In this document: positions 7,648 to 14,190 of the stretch, one piece after another
Position numbering within the stretch: the stretch's first letter is position 1
How the letters are laid out: every line of letters starts with the position of its first letter
Virus record (IMG/VR): IMGVR_UViG_3300035661_000172
Coordinates: 1 to 37,317 of that record
Origin: a virus
Length of the DNA: 37,317 bases
Strand: one strand, 5' to 3'
Notes under the pieces: generated by a model
The model's database searches: none
Seen by the model: only the letters and a program-made list of their open reading frames with translations
What the model was told of the DNA's origin: nothing
Position numbers and translations under genes: made by a program

Positions 7648-7895
7648 TCTTGCCCGCATACGTAATGCGCAGGTGCAAACATGGGTTTTGCCCACTCCCA
7701 CTTGGCTCCGTTCCGGCTGCCCCGGATGGCGATTCTGGGGCCATTCTCTGTTTCCACTTCTTTGGCCCACACCCCTCTTGAATGATGGAATCCCATGTTG
7801 TCCAGCACCTTGTATTTCTTCCCCTCTACCTCGACACTTCCGAGGCGCCTAACCACGCGCTCAACCCGGACCCCGCCTTCATTGTTGTGGCTCAT
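7641..7895 (-). CDS. Hypothetical early protein (84 aa)
   Basis: An 84-residue soluble protein of unknown function. It is rich in basic and aromatic residues (VERVVRRLGSVEVEG, GVWAKEVETENGPRIAIRG, AKWEWAKPMF) and looks like a small beta-sheet fold. I chose the ATG at 7895 because GGAGGAAC sits 6-12 bases upstream. A longer start at 7916 overlaps the previous stop by one base and lacks such a site. It is one of a run of small genes in the leftward early operon between the recombination genes and xis. Such genes often encode host-takeover or anti-defence proteins, but nothing here shows that. Confidence 0.6.
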   Translation of the reverse strand: MSHNNEGGVRVERVVRRLGSVEVEGKKYKVLDNMGFHHSRGVWAKEVETENGPRIAIRGSRNGAKWEWAKPMFAPAHYVCGQDA

Positions 7896-7915
7896 GTCGT
7901 TCCTCCAGATGGTCA

Positions 7916-8128
7916 TCAGCCGTTGCAGGGTGGGAAAACCATCGTCTGTCTGACGAGGATCAACCCGCGATAGGTGGTGGCGTTGCCACTCTGAACGAAG
8001 GGCGTGTATCGAGCCATCGTCTTTTTCAGTTCATCGAAGGCGTCGTCTTTAAGGACCAACCCTGCGGGAAGGGGAAGATTCCGTCGCGCGAGATCCGTGA
8101 TGAAGTCGTCGATCTGTTCAAAGGTCAT
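7916..8128 (-). CDS. Hypothetical early protein (70 aa)
   Basis: A 70-residue protein with no recognised family. The first half is helical and acidic (MTFEQIDDFITDLARRN), and the second half ends in hydrophobic strands (YRGLILVRQTMVF). There is no membrane segment or metal motif. The start ATG overlaps the stop of the upstream gene as ATGA, which fixes the start. The longer frame upstream of it is a shadow of the neighbouring gene. It belongs to the leftward early operon. Confidence 0.6.
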   Translation of the reverse strand: MTFEQIDDFITDLARRNLPLPAGLVLKDDAFDELKKTMARYTPFVQSGNATTYRGLILVRQTMVFPPCNG

Positions 8129-8388
8129 CTGTAGTCTTCCTTCAGGGTGAGTGGCGATCCGCAGAGCGGGCAGAAGCGAGAGCCGAAGATCTTGAGGACC
8201 ATTTGCTTCTGGTCGCAACCGGGTTGGTAGTAGGCACCATGCCGATCAACCAGCCTCCATTCACACTCCCCGGGCTTCCAGTGCGCTTGGATTTCTTCCA
8301 GGGACTCTAGCGCCTCAGCCCTGACGTGCTCTGCGTGGTAGCCGGTTTCAATGGCAGATCTCAAGCGGCGGAAATGGTCGGGAATCAT
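8125..8388 (-). CDS. Hypothetical early protein with C-terminal CPLCG zinc-knuckle half
   Basis: An 87-residue protein. The N-terminal half is helical (HFRRLRSAIETGYHAEHV). The C-terminal half contains YYQPGCDQKQ and FCPLCGSPL, the spacing of a single CxxC knuckle with one more Cys upstream. Small phage proteins with this FCP-CG pattern are common and mostly uncharacterised, and they may bind one zinc. The ATG at 8388 overlaps a possible 27-codon frame upstream (8385-8468). It is co-transcribed with the other leftward early genes. Confidence 0.6.
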   Translation of the reverse strand: MIPDHFRRLRSAIETGYHAEHVRAEALESLEEIQAHWKPGECEWRLVDRHGAYYQPGCDQKQMVLKIFGSRFCPLCGSPLTLKEDYR

Positions 8389-8468
8389 TGCTGGCTCCTT
8401 GGCCCCCGTTGGGGCCGCTGAACTCGGGCGTTAGGGCTCAAAAGGCTCATGGTCTGCTCAACCCTCAT
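8385..8468 (-). CDS. Possible tiny early peptide (27 aa)
   Basis: A 27-codon minus-strand frame starting at 8468 (or at an internal ATG at 8450) and ending in an ATGA overlap with the 87-residue gene. It fills the gap 8389-8507 between two early genes. The ribosome site is poor, and the peptide is Arg/Pro/Gln-rich without a known family. The overlap pattern is the only argument, so this gap may simply be non-coding. Confidence 0.2.
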   Translation of the reverse strand: MRVEQTMSLLSPNARVQRPQRGPRSQQ

Positions 8469-8507
8469 GCCGCCACCCGCTTCCCGAGGCGATCTAGCTT
8501 GTGGTCG

Positions 8508-8879
8508 TCAGACGGTCGGGGGTTCAGGGAGGGGCATCCAGTGGGTCGGCTGGCAACCGTCCTCGATGGGCGCATTGGCATCGGCTTCCCAATCACGGGA
8601 CCACTCATCACCTTCCCCGGTATATGTGGCGATGGTGATAAGGCTGGTGTATCCAAGTTCGAGCATCCCGCCTTCGTTCTCATCCAGGTAGATCAGCACT
8701 TCCTGACCCTTCTCGGGGAGACGATCAGCGCATGGAATCCAGCCTTTCAACTTTCGCTCCTTCTCTAGTGCGTCGAGGGCATCGCCTAAGACCTGGGCTG
8801 TTTCGGGGTCAATGGTCGGAATAAACTTCTCCAGGCTGAACCCGCCTTCCATCGGCGTCTTTGCGGGGTGGATCGTCAT
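8508..8879 (-). CDS. DUF551-domain protein
   Basis: A 123-residue protein. The C-terminal part has the pattern of the DUF551 phage family: WIPCADRLPEKGQEVLIYL, then a variable strand region, then THWMPLPEPP at the end. The N-terminal 45 residues are helical (DPETAQVLGDALDALEKE). The function of the family is not known; it is frequent in accessory regions of temperate phages. The ATG at 8879 overlaps the stop of the upstream membrane peptide as ATGA. A GTG at 8888 is possible but less likely. Confidence 0.75.
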   Translation of the reverse strand: MTIHPAKTPMEGGFSLEKFIPTIDPETAQVLGDALDALEKERKLKGWIPCADRLPEKGQEVLIYLDENEGGMLELGYTSLITIATYTGEGDEWSRDWEADANAPIEDGCQPTHWMPLPEPPTV

Positions 8880-9022
8880 GGCAGCCACCAGGTCTTGGTG
8901 GTGTCGTGGGTGCGGGGCTCGCTGCGACGTTCGTCGGGCGTGGGCAGCAGCAGGACCGCCGCCAGGCCGATAATGAAGAGAAAGAGAAAGCAGAGCTGGT
9001 AATCGAGGTTGGTTTCAGGCAT
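8876..9022 (-). CDS. Small membrane peptide (48 aa)
   Basis: A 48-residue protein with one clear membrane segment at residues 8-27 (QLCFLFLFIIGLAAVLLL), then a short polar tail rich in Asp, Arg and Thr. It overlaps the upstream gene by 8 bases and the downstream gene by 4, which supports that it is translated. It has no cysteine lipobox and no known family. A small inner-membrane protein of the early operon is all that can be said; roles such as exclusion or lysis timing are speculation. Confidence 0.55.
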   Translation of the reverse strand: MPETNLDYQLCFLFLFIIGLAAVLLLPTPDERRSEPRTHDTTKTWWLP

Positions 9023-9344
9023 GGGGCACCTCGGCCAACTCTCCGGTATTCCCGGAGGGTTCAGGTGTGCGGCCTAGCCGTTCGGTCCAGAGCAGGCGGA
9101 GGTCCCGCACATGCTTGCTGTGTTCGGCCTCGTGTCTCCGCATCTCCCACAACTGCTGTTCGGCGTAGCGGGTGGAGCGTAGGGCCCGCACGCGGTCCCG
9201 GTCACGTTTCCTGTATAGTTCCTGCGCTGCCTTTTCATCCGGTGTCAGGGGGCGCACCTTGCGGGCCGACTGCTGCCGGTCGATGTCCCGGAGAATCACG
9301 GCGAGTCCGAGGGCCCAGAGGGGAAGGAGAACTGCGAGGATCAT
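9015..9344 (-). CDS. Membrane-anchored charged helical protein (109 aa)
   Basis: A 109-residue protein with a single N-terminal membrane segment (MILAVLLPLWALGLAVIL) followed by a long, strongly basic helical region (RKRDRDRVRALRSTRYAEQQ, MRRHEAEHSKHVRDLRLL). The shape resembles an inner-membrane spanin, but it lies in the early leftward operon and not in the lysis region, so I do not assign that role. The ATG overlaps the stop of the 118-residue upstream gene as ATGA. Confidence 0.55.
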   Translation of the reverse strand: MILAVLLPLWALGLAVILRDIDRQQSARKVRPLTPDEKAAQELYRKRDRDRVRALRSTRYAEQQLWEMRRHEAEHSKHVRDLRLLWTERLGRTPEPSGNTGELAEVPHA

Positions 9345-9697
9345 CGCGGCCCCCTTTCCCCCAGGGCCTCACGGATCGCGGCCCGGCGGCGATCCCGTGA
9401 CTCTCTGGCCTTCTGGCGGTTGTACTCGCGGGTAGCACCGGACCAGGCGGGCCTCTTGCGCGGGGCCGGGATGTCGCGCCACTGGTAGTCGGAAGCCGGC
9501 ATGCACCGCGGCTTCTGCCTCTCGGGGTCGGAGACCAGCCCCGCCACGCGCTCGGCGCACTCCAGACGCTCCTTTTCGTCCACCCACAGCTGGAAGGCCT
9601 GCTGCCAGGCTATACACTCAGGCTGGTCAGTGTTGAAGGGGCGCGGCATCTCCGGGCGCCGGGAGCGATGCAGGGCCAGGACCTCGGCGGCGGTCAT
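9341..9697 (-). CDS. Hypothetical early protein (118 aa)
   Basis: A 118-residue protein directly after the exonuclease gene, with ATGA overlaps at both ends. It is Arg-rich, has Trp-containing helices (ECIAWQQAFQLWVDEKERL) and ends in a very basic tail (YNRQKARESRDRRRAAIREA), so nucleic-acid binding is possible. I recognise no family. The place beside the YqaJ and ERF genes suggests a link to recombination, but this is by context only. Confidence 0.6.
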   Translation of the reverse strand: MTAAEVLALHRSRRPEMPRPFNTDQPECIAWQQAFQLWVDEKERLECAERVAGLVSDPERQKPRCMPASDYQWRDIPAPRKRPAWSGATREYNRQKARESRDRRRAAIREALGERGPR

Positions 9698-10416
9698 GCT
9701 GCCAGCCCCTGCAGCTGCTCGATGGTCTTGGCGACCTCGGATAGGAACTGGCGGACCTCGGCCTCCATGGTGGCGATCCGGGCCTCGTCGCGGTGGAACC
9801 GCTTCACGAAGAGCTGGAACTTCTCGGGGAGCCTGGGGTCGAAGCTGATGAAGTCGCACCACTGGGCGCCGGTGCAGGCCATCTGCCAGAGCATCTGGGG
9901 CTGGTAGTCTGCGGGAACCTCGTTGGCAATGAGGTAGTCGAGGTGGGTGGCCGTGTTCGGGCACTTGATCTCGATCAGACCTTCACAGGGGGCCATGCCC
10001 TTCTTCATCCAGAGCGCGCGGAGCTTGTCCTCCTCCTCCTCATTCATGCCCCTCAGCAGGTTGGCTTCCACCTGGTGGTCCAGGGTGATTCCGTCCGGGG
10101 AGGCGGCGCCCAACTCGATGGTCGGGTGGATGACGAGGCCCAACTGGTCCACCATGCGACCCGTGCGCACCTCGTAGGCGGCCCGGGCGTAGGGCTCCTG
10201 CTCGGTGCCCCACTTCATTTCAGCGGAGACGAAGGCCTGCTCCTGGGGCATGCCAGTGAGTGTCTCGGCCACCAGCTGGGCGCGGTAGTTCCGGCGCGTG
10301 GCGGCTTCCCCGCTCTTCCCTTTGGCCATGACATCCTTGATCCTGCTGGCGGTGACCTTCCCGGCGCGGGCCTGGAGCCACTCGGTTGTTCCCTGGGCAC
10401 ATTCGATGACGTTCAC
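9694..10416 (-). CDS. YqaJ-type (lambda-exonuclease-like) viral recombinase
   Basis: A 240-residue exonuclease of the PD-(D/E)XK YqaJ family, which resects double-strand ends so that an annealing protein can pair the single strands. Visible motifs: QGTTEWLQARAGKVTAS near the start, WGTEQEP (69-75), ASPDG with Asp108, and IEIKCP with Glu149 and Lys151. These form the metal-binding and catalytic core. About 40 residues separate Asp108 from Glu149, including an acidic stretch (NEEEED); the usual gap is shorter, so this looks like an inserted loop. The gene directly follows the ERF annealing protein (ATGA overlap), making a two-component recombination module. Confidence 0.9.
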   Translation of the reverse strand: MNVIECAQGTTEWLQARAGKVTASRIKDVMAKGKSGEAATRRNYRAQLVAETLTGMPQEQAFVSAEMKWGTEQEPYARAAYEVRTGRMVDQLGLVIHPTIELGAASPDGITLDHQVEANLLRGMNEEEEDKLRALWMKKGMAPCEGLIEIKCPNTATHLDYLIANEVPADYQPQMLWQMACTGAQWCDFISFDPRLPEKFQLFVKRFHRDEARIATMEAEVRQFLSEVAKTIEQLQGLAA

Positions 10417-11201
10417 TTGGAACCTCCCTTCGAGAGATCGGCCTTGCGGATGTCCTTGGCAGCCAGGAGCGCCTTCTTGGTGTCCTGGTCCTTGGTGGCT
10501 GAGTAGGCGACAGTGAAGGCCTTCTGAAGGTCTTCCATGGTCTGGGCGGTATTCAGCGCCTTGATGTGGGCCTGGAAGATGTCCTCGGCCATGTCCTTCT
10601 CCTTGGGGGTTCGCCCATCCGTGTCCTGGTCACTGGAGGCCAGGCCAGTGATGGCAAGGAAGGTGTAGCGCTCCAGGTAGCTCACCGAGCTGGCCCTGGC
10701 CTGGATAGCGTTCTTGGCTCCTCCGGAGTCCGGGGGCCCGCCCATGGATACGGTCTCGGAATGGCCCAGCTCGTGGCTCAGGGTGCAGGTCACCTCCAGC
10801 CAGTCCTTCTCGTCCTTGGTCAGCTTCCAGGAGTGGCTGAGCCCGTTCCTGGACAAGGCGGGCGTGGCGGAATCCACCACGGCGAAGAGGTCGGCGTACT
10901 TCTTCCCCTTCAGGGGGCCATCCGTGACGCTGATGTTCTTGATGATGCGGACCGCTTCCGACTTGAAGGCGGCGAAGGCCTGGTTATAGGCCTTCCGTGC
11001 TTCGTTCTTCTCGAAGCGGTCGGAGAGGTCCATGAACTTTTCCAGGGTCTCCAGCGGGGCGCCCTGCTTCAGCGCCATGGCCAAGAGGCCCATGGGGGAG
11101 GTATCGGCGGGCGTCTTCACCGGGGCGGGGCGCCGGGTGACCACGGCCATGACTTCGGTGCCAGTGGCTTCGAGGGGGAGGATTTCGGGTTCTTGGCTCA
11201 T
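10413..11201 (-). CDS. erf: ERF-family single-strand annealing protein
   Basis: A 262-residue protein of the ERF superfamily of phage single-strand annealing proteins. The core runs from about residue 70 to 190: FAAFKSEAVRIIKN, KYADLFAVVDSATPALSRNGLSHSW, then TCTLSHELGHSETVSM and SSVSYLERYTFLAITGL, the typical order of strands and helices. It promotes annealing during recombination and circularisation of infecting DNA, working with the downstream exonuclease. The C-terminus is Lys-rich and probably flexible. The ATG lies 7 bases after the stop of the coiled-coil gene, with GAGGAA as ribosome site. Confidence 0.9.
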   Translation of the reverse strand: MSQEPEILPLEATGTEVMAVVTRRPAPVKTPADTSPMGLLAMALKQGAPLETLEKFMDLSDRFEKNEARKAYNQAFAAFKSEAVRIIKNISVTDGPLKGKKYADLFAVVDSATPALSRNGLSHSWKLTKDEKDWLEVTCTLSHELGHSETVSMGGPPDSGGAKNAIQARASSVSYLERYTFLAITGLASSDQDTDGRTPKEKDMAEDIFQAHIKALNTAQTMEDLQKAFTVAYSATKDQDTKKALLAAKDIRKADLSKGGSK

Positions 11202-11208
11202 GGGTTCC

Positions 11209-12135
11209 TCAGTAGGCGATCAAGATGTGGCGGATCTTCTTCTGGACGATGGCGGTGAGGATCGCCTTGGCGATCTCCTCGGGGGTTTTCTGGCCCAGCA
11301 TCGCGGTGTGCACGTCTGCCAGAGCCTCGGTGTTGAACTTGCGGCGGTGCTCGATGTCGGCCTCGCGCTTGGCGGTCTCGGCGGCCACCCGGCACTGGTC
11401 GTCTTCCTGGCGCTTGCGCTCGGCAGCTGCGGCCTCCTCCCGGGCCCGGGCCTCGCGCTCGACGGAGTCCTTCTTCTCCTGCTGCAGGCGGGCCTCGGCG
11501 GCGAGGGCCTCCAGGGCGGCTTCCTGCTCCCGTCGCGCAGCAGCCTCCAGGGCGGCCTTGGCTTCGGCCTCAGCCTTCTCCCGGGCCTCCTTGGCGATGC
11601 GCTCATCGCGCTCGCGGGCCTCCTGCTCCTTGGCCTTCCGGCGATCCTCAGCCTTGCGGTCGTAGACCTCGTTCAAGAGCAGACCCAGCTCGTGGTCGTT
11701 CTCGATCTGGCGGGCCAGGGCCGCGGCGGCTTCAACCTCGGCCGCTTCGTGGGCGATGCGCTCCTGCTCGGCTTCCCAATCGGTGAGGGGGACGCGGATC
11801 TCATCCCGGAGCTGGTCCAGCCCATCGCGCAGGGCCTTGCGTCCGGCGTCGATCTGCTTGGGGAGTTCCTTCAGGCGGGCCACTTCCTCCTTGCCCAGGT
11901 CGTCCAGGTAGGTCTTGGTCTTGGCCACCCGGAAGGCGCGGGAGGCGATCTCCTTCCGGCCCTTGTCCGTGGTGAGGTCAGGGGTGAAGTCCCGGGCCGC
12001 GGTGCCGACCATGGCCAGCAGGCCCTGGATGATCTCAGGGGTAGTGAAGATGTCCTGGGGGTTCCGATTCTGGACCAGGACCAGGCCGCCCTGCTCTTCC
12101 GTGGAAACGATGATTCCTTCGAGGACGGTGGTCAT
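11209..12135 (-). CDS. Long coiled-coil protein of the recombination module
   Basis: A 308-residue protein with a folded N-terminal part (residues about 1-110, IIQGLLAMVGTAARDF, ASRAFRVAKTKTYLDDLGKE) and a very long Ala/Glu/Arg coiled coil from about 125 to 260. A short C-terminal domain follows (EALADVHTAMLGQKTPEEIAKAILTAI). Similar coiled-coil proteins often sit next to annealing proteins and exonucleases in temperate phages, and their role is not established. It may organise the recombination proteins on DNA, which is inferred from context. The start overlaps the preceding 34-residue gene as ATGA. Confidence 0.75.
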   Translation of the reverse strand: MTTVLEGIIVSTEEQGGLVLVQNRNPQDIFTTPEIIQGLLAMVGTAARDFTPDLTTDKGRKEIASRAFRVAKTKTYLDDLGKEEVARLKELPKQIDAGRKALRDGLDQLRDEIRVPLTDWEAEQERIAHEAAEVEAAAALARQIENDHELGLLLNEVYDRKAEDRRKAKEQEARERDERIAKEAREKAEAEAKAALEAAARREQEAALEALAAEARLQQEKKDSVEREARAREEAAAAERKRQEDDQCRVAAETAKREADIEHRRKFNTEALADVHTAMLGQKTPEEIAKAILTAIVQKKIRHILIAY

Positions 12136-12236
12136 GAGAGCGCCTCGATCACATCAGGAAGGCCCTGGAGGATCCCGAAGGCGATGGCGGAGAAGATGAG
12201 AACCAGGACCACGGTGTTGGCGGTTCGGTTTTTCAT
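12132..12236 (-). CDS. 34-residue single-span membrane peptide
   Basis: A peptide starting MKNRTANTVVLVLIFSAIAF, with a basic N-terminus and one membrane helix (about residues 8-24), ending in an acidic tail. It overlaps both neighbours by ATGA (12233-12236 and 12132-12135), which strongly suggests translation despite its size. No family is recognised. It may anchor or regulate something at the membrane early in infection, but there is no direct evidence for this. Confidence 0.55.
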   Translation of the reverse strand: MKNRTANTVVLVLIFSAIAFGILQGLPDVIEALS

Positions 12237-12526
12237 CGCGCGTACCTCGCAGCCCGTTCCTGGCTGATCTGTTCGGCGCGGGCCCGGGCCTGGGCGTAAA
12301 GCGGGCTGTCTTCGAAGAGGGTTACGTGCCCCTTGTCGAAGTAGTCGGTGTAGATGTCGGTCTCGTTCTTCCAGCCCTCGGGTATGACCTTGCCCAGCAG
12401 GTGGTCATGGTCCTTGGCGTAGAGGGTCACGCAGGGGCGGCCATCGCAGCGGTTGTCCAGGCTGTAGTGGACGCGGGCCTTGATCGCCCCGTTGGTGACG
12501 TGGTGCTTGTTGAACTTGATGGCCAT
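12233..12526 (-). CDS. First gene of the leftward early operon, unknown function
   Basis: A 97-residue protein starting at the ATG at 12526, which has AGGAG at good spacing. The longer frame to 12595 runs into the promoter and operator and is rejected. It has basic beta-strand-like segments (KHHVTNGAIKARVHYSLDN, CVTLYAKDHDHLLGKVI) and a helical Arg/Ala C-terminus. There is no membrane segment and no known family. As the first gene after the repressed leftward promoter it would be among the earliest products, a position that in other phages often holds antitermination or host-control proteins. That is only an inference. Confidence 0.65.
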   Translation of the reverse strand: MAIKFNKHHVTNGAIKARVHYSLDNRCDGRPCVTLYAKDHDHLLGKVIPEGWKNETDIYTDYFDKGHVTLFEDSPLYAQARARAEQISQERAARYAR

Positions 12527-12574
12527 GTCGTTCTCCTCGTTGTGGGGTAGCTGCCCCGGTTGTTGGTCAATCCC

Positions 12575-12603
12575 AATTTGGGACGATTCATCCAACCTGT
12601 CAA
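12575..12603 (-). promoter_or_regulatory. Leftward early promoter with operator in the spacer
   Basis: On the minus strand there is a perfect -35 TTGACA (12598-12603), a 17-base spacer (12581-12597) and a weak -10 CAAATT (12575-12580). The 15-base operator-like GGACGATTCATCCAA (read on the plus strand at 12581-12595) fills the spacer. Bound repressor would block polymerase. It drives the operon from 12526 down to xis. Confidence 0.6.
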
Positions 12604-12647
12604 GTGAGAACTTTCAAGGCCTTTCGTTCAATGTTTTCAGATAGATA

Positions 12648-12671
12648 AATAAAAACCCCGCCGAAGCGGGG
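12648..12671 (-). terminator. Intrinsic terminator of the immunity operon
   Basis: Read on the minus strand, a 6-bp G/C stem, CCCCGC and GCGGGG with a TTCG tetraloop (12656-12671), is followed at once by TTTTTATTT. It ends transcripts from the repressor/ImmA/membrane-protein operon before the leftward early promoter. Confidence 0.85.
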
Positions 12672-12696
12672 CCGGATTGGACAATTTTTGACGAAT

Positions 12697-12972
12697 CTAG
12701 GTCAGCACGGAGTGGACGCCGCGACCGATGAGGTAGGGGATGGCCAGCTTAATAAGCCATCCCGCGAACATCATTAAAACCGAAGGTGCCATTTCCCACC
12801 GATCAGGGGACTTGAGCACCAGGGCGGTATGCTCCCATGGGATGCAAATAGCTGTCATGCAAAGGGCATGGATGGGCACAACGATGAACGGAAAGGCCAC
12901 GGCCCCAAAGACGAAAGAGGCCGGATATGAAATGAAACCAGCGATAAATAAATGCTTGGTCGATATGCTCAT
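12697..12972 (-). CDS. Membrane protein of the immunity operon (91 aa)
   Basis: A 91-residue hydrophobic protein with about three membrane segments (around residues 8-28, 30-45 and 65-85). It starts at an ATG overlapping the ImmA stop (ATGA), so it is the last gene of the repressor operon and should be made in the lysogen. A terminator follows. Membrane proteins expressed from the immunity operon often exclude superinfecting phages or change the cell surface, and that is the working guess, with no motif to prove it. A longer frame to 13071 overlaps the peptidase gene and is rejected. Confidence 0.65.
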   Translation of the reverse strand: MSISTKHLFIAGFISYPASFVFGAVAFPFIVVPIHALCMTAICIPWEHTALVLKSPDRWEMAPSVLMMFAGWLIKLAIPYLIGRGVHSVLT

Positions 12973-13391
12973 GCCGTCCTTTCCGCCAAGCCGAGCTTTC
13001 GGCAGGCGATGAAGACCCCGAGGTTCCCGGGCAGCTCCTGCTGGTAGTTCTCGACCAGGACCTCCAGGCACTCATCAAAGGTCGGCTTGTCCAAGGGGAT
13101 CAGGGCGTCTGCGGCCCAGCGGTTCGCTTCCGCTTCCTGGCGGAGGTAGAGCTCGCGGTCGAAGGCCGGGGAGTGCATTTGCATCAGGTGCCCGCACTCA
13201 TGCGCCACGGCCCAGGCCCGGGCCAGGTAGCCGAACTGCGCCGGCACCCCCAGGAACCAGGGCTCGCCGTCTTCATGGATCCAGAGCCGGGCTACATCGA
13301 AGTGCAGGTCATAGATGACGGGGATCCCTTGACCCTCCGCCACCATTTCCAGCTCTTCCAAGGAGGGAGAACGTCTTCCATACCAGTTCAC
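12969..13391 (-). CDS. immA: ImmA/IrrE-type metallopeptidase
   Basis: A 140-residue zinc peptidase of the ImmA/IrrE (COG2856) family. The zinc site HECGH is at residues 64-68 (AVAHECGHLMQ), followed by the typical EAEANRWAADALIP at about 86-99. Known members of this family cleave or inactivate the partner repressor encoded beside them after DNA damage or quorum signals. The gene lies 7 bases after the repressor gene in one operon. Since that repressor has no self-cleaving domain, induction probably needs this enzyme. Length is close to the small end of the family. Confidence 0.9.
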   Translation of the reverse strand: MNWYGRRSPSLEELEMVAEGQGIPVIYDLHFDVARLWIHEDGEPWFLGVPAQFGYLARAWAVAHECGHLMQMHSPAFDRELYLRQEAEANRWAADALIPLDKPTFDECLEVLVENYQQELPGNLGVFIACRKLGLAERTA

Positions 13392-13398
13392 AGCTCTC

Positions 13399-13800
13399 CT
13401 ACGGCCTGATCTTCCCCGCCTTGATCAATGAGTCGATGACCCGGAAGTACGCCTCGGCAGCTTCATCGGATACGTTTTCGGACCCCAGCTTCTGCGCCAG
13501 GGAGCGCATGACGAGGCGCTTGGCCGGCGTCAGCTTGGCCATCTCGTCCGGCTCCATCCCTGGGACAGGTTCACTGGGCATGTCCGTGAGGTCGGCGACC
13601 GGAACACCGTAGTAGGCCGCCAGGAGCTTCACCGTCTTGATGCCTGGCGGTCGGTTCCCGGAGTACCACGTGGTGAAGCTGGTCTCGGCGATCCCTGCTT
13701 CCTTGGCCTGCTGCTCCTTCGGGATGCCCTTGGCCACCTTCGCGTCAACGAGGGATCGGAAGTATTCCTGCTGAGGCCAGGGAGCCGGTGTGGTTGCCAT
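13399..13800 (-). CDS. Repressor with XRE-type helix-turn-helix (cI-like), no peptidase domain
   Basis: A 133-residue DNA-binding protein. The helix-turn-helix lies at about residues 14-65 (IPKEQQAKEAGIAETSFTTW, GIKTVKLLAAYYGVPVADL). The rest is a short dimerisation tail, with no LexA/S24 Ser-Lys peptidase domain. The start ATG at 13800 is chosen because the frame above it crosses the divergent cro gene. It is divergent from the Cro/YdaS-like gene at 13885 and co-transcribed with the ImmA-type peptidase. It most likely binds the GGAYGATTCATCCAA sites and keeps the prophage silent. Direct proof of binding is lacking. Confidence 0.88.
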   Translation of the reverse strand: MATTPAPWPQQEYFRSLVDAKVAKGIPKEQQAKEAGIAETSFTTWYSGNRPPGIKTVKLLAAYYGVPVADLTDMPSEPVPGMEPDEMAKLTPAKRLVMRSLAQKLGSENVSDEAAEAYFRVIDSLIKAGKIRP

Positions 13801-13812
13801 CGGCCAATGGTT

Positions 13813-13827
13813 GGATGATTGGTCAAA
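13813..13827 (+). promoter_or_regulatory. Operator-like site near the repressor start
   Basis: GGATGATTGGTCAAA matches the site at 13861-13875 at 12 of 15 positions. It lies 13 bases upstream of the repressor start and may mediate autoregulation of the immunity operon. Confidence 0.4.
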
Positions 13828-13850
13828 ATTTTGCAATTGGATTTTCGGGC

Positions 13851-13878
13851 TTGAATTTTGGGATGATTCATCTAAATT
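13851..13878 (+). promoter_or_regulatory. cro promoter with operator; probably leaderless mRNA
   Basis: -35 TTGAAT (13851-13856), a 16-base spacer, -10 TAAATT (13873-13878). GGATGATTCATCTAA (13861-13875) occupies the spacer and the start of the -10; its GATGATTCATC core is palindromic around a central T. The -10 ends only 6 bases before the ATG at 13885 and there is no Shine-Dalgarno, so the mRNA probably begins at or next to the start codon. Confidence 0.5.
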
Positions 13879-13884
13879 AAAGTC

Positions 13885-14142
13885 ATGGGATCCTACACTC
13901 CGCCTGTCCTCACCCGCTCCGAATGGCTCCGGCTGCGCAAGTTGGCTCGGAAGGGCAGTTTGCCAATAGGTCCGGCATCCATCGACAAGATTCGTCAGGG
14001 CATCAATCGGTGCACCGAGGACAACGCCATCGGGATCCACCGAGCCACAAAGGGGGAGTTCCCGTGCTGGTTGCTTCGTCCTGATCGCTGGTCTCCAGGG
14101 CAGCTCCCCCCGGTTCTTCAGGATCTGGGTCAGTCGGCATGA
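13885..14142 (+). CDS. Cro/YdaS-like early regulator
   Basis: An 85-residue protein divergent from the repressor. The C-terminal half has the pattern of YdaS-type Cro proteins, NAIGIHRATKGEFPCWLLRPDRW (compare AI-IE-AT-G-V---LRPD), which forms the last DNA-contact helices. The N-terminal half is Leu/Arg-rich and less typical. It should compete with the repressor at the shared operators and favour lytic growth. No ribosome site is seen before the ATG, and the predicted promoter nearly touches it, so translation is probably leaderless. Confidence 0.7.
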   Translation: MGSYTPPVLTRSEWLRLRKLARKGSLPIGPASIDKIRQGINRCTEDNAIGIHRATKGEFPCWLLRPDRWSPGQLPPVLQDLGQSA

Positions 14143-14156
14143 GGAATTTCCGTGCA

Positions 14157-14185
14157 TTGTCCACCTCTATCGGACGATATATCCA
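14157..14185 (+). promoter_or_regulatory. Rightward operon promoter
   Basis: -35 TTGTCC (14157-14162), a 17-base spacer and -10 TATCCA (14180-14185), a moderate match. GGACGATATATCCAA (14172-14186) overlaps the spacer and -10 and matches the leftward operator at 13 of 15 positions. It would drive the replication operon starting at 14287. Confidence 0.45.
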
Positions 14186-14190
14186 ATATC

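Noticed and set aside
9015-9344. Spanin assignment for the membrane-anchored basic helical protein
   Set aside because: The topology fits loosely, but it lies in the early recombination operon, far from the lysis genes, and no outer-membrane lipoprotein partner is encoded in or beside it.
11225-11665. Plus-strand frames at 11032-12267 opposite the coiled-coil gene
   Set aside because: Ser/Ala/Arg- and Leu/Gly-rich shadows of a repetitive coiled-coil coding sequence; no start signal.
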